In this document: positions 39,697 through 47,727 of the stretch, piece after piece | Layout: each line of letters starts with the position of its first letter | How positions within the stretch are numbered: the stretch's first letter is position 1 | DNA from: Hymenobacter glacieicola | GTDB taxonomy: Bacteria > Bacteroidota > Bacteroidia > Cytophagales > Hymenobacteraceae | DNA length: 64,000 nt | Assembly (NCBI RefSeq): GCF_014640315.1 | Contig: NZ_BMGS01000010.1 | Coordinates: 158,249 to 222,248 of the forward strand | Direction: 5' to 3' | Position numbers and translations under genes: made by a program | Notes under the pieces: generated by a model | What the model was told of the DNA's origin: nothing | Database searches by the model: none | What the model saw: the letters and a program-made list of their open reading frames with translations, nothing else

Positions 39697-39740
39697 CAAC
39701 AGAAAAGGCCCGTAACAGCTGTTACGGGCCTTTTCTGTTG
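39697..39740. terminator. Terminator: 44-bp perfect palindrome
   Basis: A fully symmetrical 22 + 22 bp palindrome (left arm starts CAACAGAAAAGGCCC) 16 bp after a stop codon, with a CTTTTCTGTTG tail on the right. The lack of any spacer is unusual for a terminator. Confidence 0.85.
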
Positions 39741-39844
39741 TAGTGCTGCCATGTTTGCCGCTTATTCTTAAGGTAGCAGCAAGCAGTATTCTTACCTACG
39801 GTAGGCTGCATGAACAGGAAGAACTTTTAATTCAAAAAGAGACT

Positions 39845-39942
39845 GTCATGCAGAGGCGCAGCCGAAGCATCTCGCTCGAATCGTTGGGTTTACTTTGGCA
39901 ACGTTAGCCGAGCGAGATGCTTCGGCTGCGCCTCTGCATGAC
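39845..39942. repeat. Dispersed palindromic repeat, copy B
   Basis: Perfect 34-bp arms at 39845-39878 and 39909-39942 (left arm begins GTCATGCAGAGGCGC and ends CATCTCGCTCG). The start, the last third and the loop ('CGTTGGGTTTAC') all match copy A at 36071-36165. A single arm GTCATGCTTCGACTC follows at about 40006. The gap 39681-40086 has no gene. Confidence 0.85.
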
Positions 39943-40086
39943 GGCTTTGTTGAGTTACTATCCACGCACCCTAGTAAGTGGTGCTTCAAGAAAAACCATT
40001 TGGCTGTCATGCTTCGACTCCGCTGCGCTCAACATAACGCCCTTCTGAGTCTCGGCCACCTTTTAACTGCTCTCTATCTGCCCTTT

Positions 40087-40803
40087 TTACGGGTTGGTGC
40101 TCCACATGCCGGCTTCCTTGATGAAGATACGGCGGTTGAGCTTGAGCTGAGAAATTACGAACTCCGCCAAATCTTCGGGCTGCATCACTTTCTCGGGGTT
40201 GCCGTCGGTGAGCTTGTTGCTGATGGCCAGTTCCGTGGCAACGGTGCTCGGGGTAAGGGCCGACACGCGGATGTTCTGCTTGCGCACTTCCTGCATCAGG
40301 GACTCCGTAAGGCCCAGAATGGCAAACTTAGAGGCGCTGTAAGCGCTGGTAGTGGCGGCCCCGCGCTGGCCCGCCGTCGAGGCAATGTTGATGATGTCGC
40401 CGGTTTCGCGGGCTATCATCTGGGGTAGCACGGCGCGGGTAGTGTAGTAGGTGCCCAGCAGGTTCACCTGGATGATCTTTTCCCACTCGGCCGGGTCCAT
40501 GTCAACCAGCTTGGCAAAGGTGCCAATACCGGCGTTGTTGATCAGGATGTCAATCGAGCCCAGCTCCTGCAGGGCCTGGGCCACGGCCGCCTCTACGGCG
40601 GCGCGGTCGGCCACGTCGGCGGTTAGGGCCACGGCTTTACCGCCGAAGCCTGCTATTTCCTGGGCTACCTCTTGGAGCTGGCTTTCAGTGCGCGCCAGCA
40701 GGGCCACCTGTACGCCTTCCTTAGCCAGGGCCACGGCTATGGCCCGTCCGATTCCTTTGCCTGCGCCCGTTACCAGGGCCGTTTTGCCAGTGAGTGCTTC
40801 CAT
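40087..40803 (-). CDS. SDR family oxidoreductase, FabG-like 3-ketoacyl reductase
   Basis: 238 residues, the usual SDR length. 'TGAGKGIG' (12-19) binds NADP(H), 'NNAG' (about 90-93) is the structural motif, and the catalytic triad is Ser in 'NIASTAG' with 'YSASK'. Substrate is unclear: FabG-type 3-ketoacyl reductases are the closest match, but the gene is not in a fatty-acid operon. It is divergent from the DUF885 peptidase gene. Confidence 0.88.
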   Translation of the reverse strand: MEALTGKTALVTGAGKGIGRAIAVALAKEGVQVALLARTESQLQEVAQEIAGFGGKAVALTADVADRAAVEAAVAQALQELGSIDILINNAGIGTFAKLVDMDPAEWEKIIQVNLLGTYYTTRAVLPQMIARETGDIINIASTAGQRGAATTSAYSASKFAILGLTESLMQEVRKQNIRVSALTPSTVATELAISNKLTDGNPEKVMQPEDLAEFVISQLKLNRRIFIKEAGMWSTNP

Positions 40804-40947
40804 TGGTGTGTGCTATGTTACCTAGTGATGTCGCTGTATAACCGGGCCGGGCGGTTTCGGTTATGGGGCGGGGTAGGCCCGGGGGCGTGCTTGGCATTTG
40901 GCTTCGGCTACTTACCTTCCGGCCTCACCTTTACTTTCCTTGCGTTA

Positions 40948-42801
40948 ATGAAAAAAATTGCCCTGACCGGCCTCTTGGCCGGGGCACTGCTGGCTGGCTG
41001 CAACCCCCAACAAAAAAACGCGGCCGAAACCGGCGCTGCTACGGAAACCAACCTGGCCGATGTGAAAGACCTGTCTGGGCTGTTTACGGCCTACTGGGAA
41101 GAAAACGCCCGGCTGTTTCCCCTGGATGCCACCACCCAAGGCGACAACCGCTACAACGACCAGCTACCCAACGACGGCACCCGGGAGTTTCGGGGCAAGC
41201 TGCAGGCCTTCTACCAGAAGTACCTCGACGGACTCCAGAAGTTCAACCGCGAGGAGCTGTCGGCCAATGATAAAATCAGCTACGATATTTTTCAGTACGA
41301 CCTGGAAAACAAGCTGGAAGGCCTGAAGCTGAACACCTGGATGATACCCTTCCAGCAGTTCTGGGGCCTGCCCATTACTCTGGGCCAGTTCGGCTCGGGT
41401 GAGGGCGTGCAGCCCTTCAAAACGGCCAAAGACTACGACAACTGGCTGGGCCGGGTGCGCGGCTTCACGGTGTGGGCTGATACGGCCATCAGCAACTTCC
41501 GTCAGGGCATGAAAGCCGGTGTGGTGCTGCCCCGGGCCCTGGTCGTGAAAATGATTCCGCAGATGCGGGCCATGGAAACCCAGGACCCTACTCAGAGCCT
41601 GTTCTACGGCCCCGTCAAGAAGCTGCCCGCCGGGTTGAGCGACGCTGACAAAACCCGCCTGACGGCAGCGTATAAAAAGGCCATTTCGGAGGAACTGGTG
41701 CCTACCTACAAAAAGCTAGGCGACTTTCTGGAAAAGGAATACCTGCCCAAGTCCCGCCCCAGCACGGGCATTGCGGCCATTCCGGGCGGCCCTGAGCTTT
41801 ACAAGTACTACGTGAAAACGTGGACTACCACGGATAAAACCCCGGAGGAAATCTACCAGACCGGCCAGCGGGAAGTAGCCCGCATTCGGGGCGAGATGGA
41901 GAAGGTGAAGGCGCAGGTCGGCTTCAACGGCGACTTGAAGGCCTTCTTTGCTTCCCTGAAGTCGGACCCTAAGCTCATGCCCTACAAAACGCCGGAAGAT
42001 GTGTTGAACGCCTTCCGAGCCATTCAGGCCAAAATGCAGCCTAACCTGAAGAAGATGTTCGGCCGCACGCCCAAAACGCCGTTCGAAATTCGGCAGACAG
42101 AAGCCTTCCGCGCCGCCTCCGCTTCCGCCGAGTACAACCAGGGTAGTCCCGACGGCTCGCGCCCCGGCATCTTCTACATCCCCATTGTTGACGCCACGAA
42201 GTTCAACGTCACCTCGGGCATGGAGTCCTTGTTCCTGCACGAGGCCATTCCGGGCCACCACTACCAGATTTCTTTGCAGCAGGAAAACACCGACCTGCCC
42301 AAGTTCCGCCGCTTTGCCTGGTACGGGGCCATGGGGGAAGGCTGGGCCCTCTACACCGAAAGCCTGGGTAAGGAGCTCGGCCTGTACACCGATCCGTACC
42401 AGTACATGGGCGCCCTCGGCGACGAGATGCACCGCGCCGTGCGCCTGGTGGTGGACGTGGGCATGCACACCAAAAACATGACCCGCGAGCAAGCCATTGC
42501 CTACATGCTGGCCAATGAGGCCATCAGTGAGGAAGGGGCCACCGCCGAAATTGAGCGCTACATGGCCATTCCGGGCCAGGCCCTGAGCTACAAAATCGGG
42601 GCCCTGAAAATCCGGGAGCTGCGCGAGAAGTATGAGAAGCAGCTCGGCGCGCATAACGACCGGCTGCGGGAGAAGTATGTAGGCCAGAACCGGGCCCACT
42701 TCAGCCTCAGCAACTTCCATGATGAACTGCTCAAGGATGGGGTAATGCCCTTAGCTGTGCTAGAGCGCAAAATGGATACCTGGGCCGCCAATCAGAAATA
42801 A
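40948..42801 (+). CDS. DUF885 family peptidase lipoprotein
   Basis: 617 residues from the ATG at 40948. The lipobox is 'LLAGC' (Cys18), so it is anchored in a membrane facing the periplasm. The helical DUF885 body carries 'HEAIPGHH' (431-438), the family's metal-binding motif of the HExxH type, and 'GEGWALYTESLG' further on with a Glu ligand. It is likely a zinc carboxypeptidase-like enzyme. A candidate promoter (TTG at 40891-40893, 19 bases, TACCTTCC at 40913-40920) lies upstream. Confidence 0.9.
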   Translation: MKKIALTGLLAGALLAGCNPQQKNAAETGAATETNLADVKDLSGLFTAYWEENARLFPLDATTQGDNRYNDQLPNDGTREFRGKLQAFYQKYLDGLQKFNREELSANDKISYDIFQYDLENKLEGLKLNTWMIPFQQFWGLPITLGQFGSGEGVQPFKTAKDYDNWLGRVRGFTVWADTAISNFRQGMKAGVVLPRALVVKMIPQMRAMETQDPTQSLFYGPVKKLPAGLSDADKTRLTAAYKKAISEELVPTYKKLGDFLEKEYLPKSRPSTGIAAIPGGPELYKYYVKTWTTTDKTPEEIYQTGQREVARIRGEMEKVKAQVGFNGDLKAFFASLKSDPKLMPYKTPEDVLNAFRAIQAKMQPNLKKMFGRTPKTPFEIRQTEAFRAASASAEYNQGSPDGSRPGIFYIPIVDATKFNVTSGMESLFLHEAIPGHHYQISLQQENTDLPKFRRFAWYGAMGEGWALYTESLGKELGLYTDPYQYMGALGDEMHRAVRLVVDVGMHTKNMTREQAIAYMLANEAISEEGATAEIERYMAIPGQALSYKIGALKIRELREKYEKQLGAHNDRLREKYVGQNRAHFSLSNFHDELLKDGVMPLAVLERKMDTWAANQK

Positions 42802-42810
42802 GCTCAAATA

Positions 42811-42865
42811 GCTTCGTGACACAAAAACGGCAACTCATTGGGTTGCCGTTTTTGTGTCACGAAGC
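42811..42865. terminator. Long bidirectional terminator
   Basis: 24-bp perfect arms (GCTTCGTGACACAAAAACGG... at 42811-42834 and its complement at 42842-42865) with a seven-base loop between two convergent genes. Confidence 0.88.
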
Positions 42866-42878
42866 GGTTGCAAGCTGC

Positions 42879-43472
42879 TTAGGTAGTACCGCCTGTTGTA
42901 CCACCACTTGTAGTACCGCCCGTTGTGGTACCGCCGGTTGTGGTGCCACCCGTTGTAGTGCCGCCGGTTGTAGTACCCGTCGTGGTACCACCCGTTGTGG
43001 TGCCGCCGGTTGTGGTACCCCCAGTCGTTGTGCCTGTAGTAGAACCGGTGGTTGTTCCCGTAGTAGTACCTGTCGTGGTGCCGGTGGTTGTACCTGTAGT
43101 ACTACCCGTAGTACTGCCGGTGGTTGAGCCCGTAGTGCTTCCGGTCGTGGTTCCCGTGGTAGTTCCGGTTGTGGTGCCGGTGGTCGTGGTGCCGGTGGTC
43201 GTGCCGGAAGTGGTACCTGTAGTACCAGAAGTAGTACCCGTGGTGCCGGTAGTGCTGCTGGTCGTACCCGTAGTGCCAGATGTGGTACCGCTAGTTGTGC
43301 CGGACGTAGTACCAGTGGTTGTACCAGATGTAGTACCCGAGGTGGTGCCAGTAGTAGTGCCTGAGGTAGTATTACCCCCTGAGCTTGAGTCGTCATCGTC
43401 GTCGCATGCCGTTAGGGCGAGGGAGCCCCAAAGCATAGACGCCATTAGAACGGACATCCATTTGTGTTTCAT
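42879..43472 (-). CDS. Gly-Thr repeat lipoprotein
   Basis: 197 residues. A signal ends in lipobox 'LTAC' (Cys23), then 'DDDDDSSSGGN' forms an acidic start, and the remaining 165 residues are almost only Gly and Thr with a few Ser, in triplet-like units GTT and GTTT. It is anchored at a membrane and probably extended or filament-like at the surface. No family is recognised. The coding DNA is an imperfect trinucleotide repeat, and ORFs also stay open on the other strand, but only this frame has a signal peptide and lipobox. Confidence 0.75.
   Translation of the reverse strand: MKHKWMSVLMASMLWGSLALTACDDDDDSSSGGNTTSGTTTGTTSGTTSGTTTGTTSGTTSGTTSGTTGTTSSTTGTTGTTSGTTGTTSGTTTGTTTTGTTTGTTTGTTTGSTTGSTTGSTTGSTTGTTTGTTTGTTTGTTTGSTTGTTTGGTTTGGTTTGGTTTGTTTGGTTTGGTTTGGTTTGGTTSGGTTGGTT
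42885..43375. repeat. Degenerate triplet-repeat tract
   Basis: The tract alternates GTN and GGT/CCG-type triplets in variable third bases, so the amino-acid pattern is kept while the DNA has diverged. It is not a CRISPR array: there are no unique spacers. Confidence 0.8.
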
Positions 43473-43819
43473 AGCTGCTGTGGTATGGTGTGAGAAGAAT
43501 CGGTGTAGGGATAGTACGCAGGAGAGAGGGGCGGATTTACTCGTAAATCGCCCGAAGAAGTACGGTTTGTTCTCCGTGTAAAAACGTAGTAACTGCTTAT
43601 GGATGAGTATGATAGCAGGTAAAAATTAATGACCCACAGCTCCGACAGCCGCAGCCCACTTACCCTGCTTGGCCAGGGTGAAGTAACAAAGCAGCAGTGG
43701 GCTACGGCGCCCCAATGAAGGCAATGGCAGCACCAGCCGTCAACTAGCGAGACCCATTCAGCTGGGGCGCCCGTTAAAGGCAGCAGTATTCTTTGAGTTC
43801 ACCCGCAATACCCTTCACT
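43473..43819. other. Divergent gap with several hairpins
   Basis: About 350 bp with no gene. Near 43529 there is GGGCGGATTTAC followed by a near-complementary GTAAATCGCCC, near 43655 an AGCCCACT / AGTGGGCT pair, and a GGCGCCCCA / TGGGGCGCC pair around 43708-43780. I see no clear promoter. Confidence 0.45.
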
Positions 43820-44329
43820 ATGAGCAAGCATCTGTGGCAAACCGTAGGACTTGGTGCCATTGCCGGCTTCCGGAGCATGACCGCGCCGGCCCTGCTGAGC
43901 AGCAACCTCCTGCAGTATCATCCGCATGCCCTGGCCGGTTCGCCGCTGCGCTGGCTGCAAAAACCCCTGGTAGCTCACGGGCTGAAAGTGCTGGCCGCCA
44001 GCGAAATGACGGCCGACAAACTGCCCCAAATGCCCGACCGGATTACCCCCACGGCCCTGGTGGGCCGCGCTGCCGCCGGCGCTTTAGTAGGTGCTACCCT
44101 CTACAAAATCAACCACGACAAACCGCTCAGCGGCGCCCTCGTGGGCAGCGTGGCGGCTGTGGCGGCCAGCTACCTCAGCTTTATGCTCCGGAAAAAGGCG
44201 ACTGAAGGCTCCGGGCTGCCCGGGGGCCTGATTGGCGGCCTCGAAGACTTGTTCACCCTTGGCGCCGGCCTGGCCCTGGCCAAAGGCACCCATGCCGGCC
44301 AGCCCGAGCCCCGGCGCTGGGTACTCTAA
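43820..44329 (+). CDS. DUF4126 family membrane protein
   Basis: 169 residues from the ATG at 43820 (an earlier GTG at 43793 adds nine). 'VGLGAIAGFRSMTAPALLS' near the start and 'GRAAAGALVGATLYK' are typical of DUF4126, a small inner-membrane family with four or so helices and no known function. It ends in the family-like Gly-rich 'GLIGGLEDLFTLGAGLALA'. Confidence 0.85.
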   Translation: MSKHLWQTVGLGAIAGFRSMTAPALLSSNLLQYHPHALAGSPLRWLQKPLVAHGLKVLAASEMTADKLPQMPDRITPTALVGRAAAGALVGATLYKINHDKPLSGALVGSVAAVAASYLSFMLRKKATEGSGLPGGLIGGLEDLFTLGAGLALAKGTHAGQPEPRRWVL

Positions 44330-44347
44330 GCCCGGACGCCGAGCTAT

Positions 44348-44399
44348 ACCACGATAAAAAGCGGCCCCGAACTAGTTCAGGGCCGCTTTTTATCGTGGT
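44348..44399. terminator. Bidirectional terminator
   Basis: Perfect 20-bp arms ACCACGATAAAAAGCGGCCC (44348-44367) and their complement (44380-44399) between convergent genes. Confidence 0.88.
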
Positions 44400-44454
44400 T
44401 GACGGGCTGCAATCAGCCAGCTCATGGACCGGCTGCTGGGGGCACAAAGTCCGC

Positions 44455-44775
44455 TTATTGTTCGCGGGTAGTGCTTTTGACCTCCGTGTTGTCGGACGGC
44501 ATGTCGCCCACGGGGGAGTTGGCATTGTTGGGCTGGCCTTCCAGGGCCGCATCCGTAGATTTTTTCTGGTCCTCCGCCGAGCCGGTGCCAATGGGCGTGT
44601 AGGCCTCGTCGCCGTTGCTGACACTGTCGCGCATGGTTTCAGCGGGGCGGGCCTTTTGGTAGGTAGAGAAGTCCTGGGTGGTCTGCGGGTCTTTGCCCGG
44701 TGTATTGGAATAGTCGCAGGAGGCGAGGGAGGACAGCAGGCCGGCGGCAAAAAACAGGGGGAAGATGCGTTTCAT
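44455..44775 (-). CDS. Small lipoprotein, disordered
   Basis: 106 residues. A lipobox ('LASC', Cys20) is followed by a hydrophilic, Asn/Thr/Glu/Pro-rich chain with no folded domain signature. Similar small lipoproteins are common in this group. Function unknown. Confidence 0.72.
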   Translation of the reverse strand: MKRIFPLFFAAGLLSSLASCDYSNTPGKDPQTTQDFSTYQKARPAETMRDSVSNGDEAYTPIGTGSAEDQKKSTDAALEGQPNNANSPVGDMPSDNTEVKSTTREQ

Positions 44776-44880
44776 ACTATGGTTAGAGAAGGTCCGGAGA
44801 AGAAAGAATATATGAGTAAGACGGGAAGCCGCCGGTTTCAGTTACACGGAGTAGCCCGCTCCGGCGTTGTATTATTGCGC

Positions 44881-45648
44881 ATGACCCGTGCTACCCCCGC
44901 CCCCGCCCTGCTGAATTGGAGCGGCGGCAAAGATTCGGCCCTCGCCCTCTACCATGCCCTGCGCAATCCGGGCCTGCAAGTAACTACCCTGCTAACCAGC
45001 GTAAACGCCCACTACGGCCGCGTATCCATGCACGGCGTGCGGGTGGAACTGCTGGAAGCCCAGGCCCGCCGCATTGGCCTGCCGCTCACCAAGTTGGAGC
45101 TGCCTGAAATGCCCGACATGGCCGAGTACGAACAGCGTATGCGCGCCACGCTGGCCCCGCTGCAGGCCCAGGGCATTCAGCATTCTATCTTCGGGGATAT
45201 TTACCTGGAAGATTTGCGCCGGTACCGGGAGCAGCAGCTGGCCCAGTTGGGCATGCAGGCCGTATTTCCGCTGTGGCAGCGCCCCGCGGCCGACCTGCTG
45301 CGTGAGTACCTTGACCTGGGCTTTCGGGCCGTAGTGGTGTGCGTCAATGAAAAGTTTCTGGACTCCAGCTTCTGCGGGCGCCTGCTCAACGAAGAGTTTC
45401 TGCGGGATTTGCCGGCCGGCGTTGATGCCTGTGGGGAAAACGGGGAGTACCACAGCTTTGTCTTCAACGCGCCGTATTTCAGCAGTCCTATTCCGTTTGA
45501 GCGGGGCGAACTGGTACGCCGCACGTATCAGGCGCCGGCCAGCAGCGCTGCTACCTGCCCCGGTCCCGACGATGAGCCCGCCAATTCGCCCTTTGCTACC
45601 GGCTTCTGGTACTGCGACCTGCTTCCGGTGGGGCCAGCTGCACCATAA
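44881..45648 (+). CDS. Dph6-related ATP pyrophosphatase (diphthine-ammonia ligase family)
   Basis: 255 residues from the ATG at 44881. The PP-loop 'SGGKDS' (residues 14-19) near the N-terminus and 'FGDIYLEDLRRYRE' near 105 define the adenine-nucleotide alpha-hydrolase family. 'DACGENGEYHSFVF' near 200 is the second family motif. In archaea and eukaryotes relatives amidate diphthine; bacteria lack diphthamide, so here an amide-forming reaction on another substrate is likely. The divergent neighbour is a small lipoprotein. TATTATTG ends three bases before the ATG. Confidence 0.87.
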   Translation: MTRATPAPALLNWSGGKDSALALYHALRNPGLQVTTLLTSVNAHYGRVSMHGVRVELLEAQARRIGLPLTKLELPEMPDMAEYEQRMRATLAPLQAQGIQHSIFGDIYLEDLRRYREQQLAQLGMQAVFPLWQRPAADLLREYLDLGFRAVVVCVNEKFLDSSFCGRLLNEEFLRDLPAGVDACGENGEYHSFVFNAPYFSSPIPFERGELVRRTYQAPASSAATCPGPDDEPANSPFATGFWYCDLLPVGPAAP

Positions 45649-45704
45649 CAAACCGCCGGGCCACGCGGTATTTCACTACCACCCTCAGCTTAGCTCGTTC
45701 TCCT

Positions 45705-46115
45705 ATGTCAACTGCCCCTTCCGCCACCATCCTCTTTGATGGAGTGTGTAACCTGTGCAATAGCTTTGTGCAGTTTGTTATTGAGCACGATGCCGCCGGC
45801 CATTTCCGCTTTGCTTCCCTGCAGTCGGCGGCGGGCCAGGAGCTGCTCCGGGCCCACGGCCTGCAGCCCCAAACCGAGCCCGATTCGGTGATTCTGGTGG
45901 AGGGCGGCCGCGCCCACACGCACTCGGCGGCTGCCCTGGGCGTGTTGCAGCGGCTGAGCGGCGGCTGGAGCGTGGTGGGTACCCTTGGCCAGCTGTTTCC
46001 CCGCTTCCTGCGCGACGCCGTGTACCGCCTGATTGCCCGCAACCGCTACCGCTGGTTTGGCCGCCAAGACGCCTGCTGGCTGCCTACCCCGGAGCTGCGG
46101 GCCCGCTTTCTGTAA
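45705..46115 (+). CDS. DCC family thiol-disulfide oxidoreductase-like protein (DUF393)
   Basis: 136 residues. 'FDGVCNLCN' (about 11-19) is the DxxC-x-x-C motif with Cys15 and Cys18. The rest matches the DUF393 fold to 'YRWFGRQDACWLPTPELRARFL'. The family resembles thioredoxin-fold proteins and is associated with redox functions. It is 57 bp downstream of the Dph6-related gene and 48 bp upstream of an oxidoreductase gene, so the three may be co-transcribed. Confidence 0.88.
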   Translation: MSTAPSATILFDGVCNLCNSFVQFVIEHDAAGHFRFASLQSAAGQELLRAHGLQPQTEPDSVILVEGGRAHTHSAAALGVLQRLSGGWSVVGTLGQLFPRFLRDAVYRLIARNRYRWFGRQDACWLPTPELRARFL

Positions 46116-46163
46116 ATTCCCTTTTGATTGCTTACTCCCTTTATTCACTTAGTACCCCACTGC

Positions 46164-47165
46164 ATGCAAGCCCTCGTGCTCGAAGGAATTGGTCAGCCCG
46201 TCACGCTTCAGGAAGTTCCTACCCCGCAACCCGGCCCCGGCCAGGTGCAAGTGCAGCTGCACGCTGCCGCCCTTAACCACCGCGACGTCTGGATTCAGAA
46301 GGGCCAGTATGCCGGGCTGAAGTTTCCCATCATCCTGGGCTCCGACGGGGCCGGCACCGTCTCCGCGCTTGGTCAGGGAGTTGATGCCAGCTTGCTGGGG
46401 CAGCCCGTCCTGATTAATCCCGGGCAGCACTGGGGCGACAACCCCGCCGCCCAGGGTCGCGACTTCCAGATTCTGGGGTTGCCGCAGGACGGTACGTTTG
46501 CCGAGTTTGTGTGCGTGGCCGCCGAGCAGGTGCAGGCCAAGCCGGCTCATCTGAGCTTTGAGCAGGCGGCGGCGTTGCCCTTGGGCGGCGTTACGGCCTA
46601 CCGGGCGGTGTTTACCCGGGCGGGCCTGCAACCCGGCGAGCGGGTCCTCATCAGTGGGGTAGGGGGCGGAGTAGCGCTGCTGGCCCTGCAAATGGCCGTG
46701 GCCAGTGGGGCCGAAGTATGGGTTACTTCGGGCTCCGAGGAGAAAATTGCCAAAGCCGTGGCCCTGGGCGCCAAAGCAGGCATCAGCTACAAAACCGAGA
46801 AGTGGCCCGCCATCCTCAGCAAGCAGGCTGGCGGCGGGTTCGATGTAATTGTGGACAGCGCTGCGGGCCCCGGCTTCAACGACCTGATAGATGCCGCTGT
46901 GCCCGGGGGACGCCTCGTGTTTTACGGCGCTACCCAGGGCGACATTCCGGAAGTAGCGGCCCGCAAAATATTCTGGAAGCAGCTTTCCGTGCTGGGTTCC
47001 ACCATGGGGACGGCCCCGGATTTCAGCGCCATGATCCGCCTCTTTGAGCAGCATTCCATCGTGCCTGTCATCGACGAAACCTTCCCCCTGGCCGAGGGCG
47101 AGCAGGCCCTGCGCCGCATGGCCGAAGGGCTCCAGTTTGGTAAGCTAGTGCTGCGAGTAAAGTAA
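46164..47165 (+). CDS. Zinc-independent MDR family quinone oxidoreductase/alcohol dehydrogenase-like
   Basis: 333 residues from the ATG at 46164. 'ALNHRDVWIQKGQY' and 'GSDGAGTV' are MDR signatures, and 'ISGVGGGVALLALQMA' (about 165-180) is the NAD(P)-binding loop. The Cys and His ligands of the zinc alcohol dehydrogenases are not in place, which fits a quinone oxidoreductase-like enzyme. Substrate unknown. Confidence 0.88.
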   Translation: MQALVLEGIGQPVTLQEVPTPQPGPGQVQVQLHAAALNHRDVWIQKGQYAGLKFPIILGSDGAGTVSALGQGVDASLLGQPVLINPGQHWGDNPAAQGRDFQILGLPQDGTFAEFVCVAAEQVQAKPAHLSFEQAAALPLGGVTAYRAVFTRAGLQPGERVLISGVGGGVALLALQMAVASGAEVWVTSGSEEKIAKAVALGAKAGISYKTEKWPAILSKQAGGGFDVIVDSAAGPGFNDLIDAAVPGGRLVFYGATQGDIPEVAARKIFWKQLSVLGSTMGTAPDFSAMIRLFEQHSIVPVIDETFPLAEGEQALRRMAEGLQFGKLVLRVK

Positions 47166-47193
47166 TGATAATCAGAAGATTAATTTCTTGAAA

Positions 47194-47248
47194 AAGTAAC
47201 AGAAAGCCCCTGTGTTTCGGAATGAAAAGCTGGGGCTTTCTGTTACTT
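47194..47248. terminator. Terminator after the MDR gene
   Basis: 17-bp perfect arms (AAGTAACAGAAAGCCCC and complement) with a 21-base loop, 30 bp after the stop. Confidence 0.85.
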
Positions 47249-47280
47249 ATCCGACATCTGATACTTAGACTTGCTGCCCA

Positions 47281-47562
47281 ATGAAAGCTCCTGCTGACTA
47301 CCTGAATTGCCCGGTTTTTGAACTGACCTACCCCACTGGCGAAGCCGCCGAGTCGGTACCGGTGGTGGCGTATGACGATGCCGTGCGGGCCATTGAAGTA
47401 GCCCTGGCCGACGCGGAGAAATACAAGTATCTGTTGATGCGCGCCCTGCGCCGCCACGCTACCGATACGCGGGTTTCTTACCCCTCCATGCCCCGCCTGC
47501 CTCTCCTTGAGGAAGATACTGACGCCCCCGTTCGTCCGCTGTACCCAGACATGGCAGCGTAA
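47281..47562 (+). CDS. Small protein of unknown function
   Basis: 93 residues, no signal or membrane segment. A central amphipathic helix ('VAYDDAVRAIEVALADAEKYKYLLMRALRRH', about residues 28-60) sits between Pro-rich ends. Family not recognised. Codon use matches the neighbours and a hairpin terminator follows, which supports it as a real gene. Confidence 0.6.
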   Translation: MKAPADYLNCPVFELTYPTGEAAESVPVVAYDDAVRAIEVALADAEKYKYLLMRALRRHATDTRVSYPSMPRLPLLEEDTDAPVRPLYPDMAA

Positions 47563-47590
47563 ACGTTTCTGGCAGCCCTGTCACTCATAC

Positions 47591-47626
47591 AAAAGGCCAT
47601 TCCCGCCGGGGAGTGGCCTTTTTTTG
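47591..47626. terminator. Terminator after the small gene
   Basis: AAAAGGCCA pairs with TGGCCTTTT, inner TCCC/GGGA, and a run of seven T on the right. Confidence 0.85.
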
Positions 47627-47727
47627 TGGTAGAATGTGTACCGAATAAATTGCCAGCCACCACGTAGTAAGTACCGGAATGGGGCGCACGAGCGACACCG
47701 AACTACAAAGAGCCAGTATGGTAGCAG

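Noticed and set aside
42885..43375. CRISPR array
   Set aside because: Repeats are degenerate triplets without unique spacers.
42925..43581. Val/Pro-repeat ORF on the plus strand over the Gly-Thr gene
   Set aside because: It is a shadow of the triplet repeat; no signal, and the minus frame has signal peptide and lipobox.
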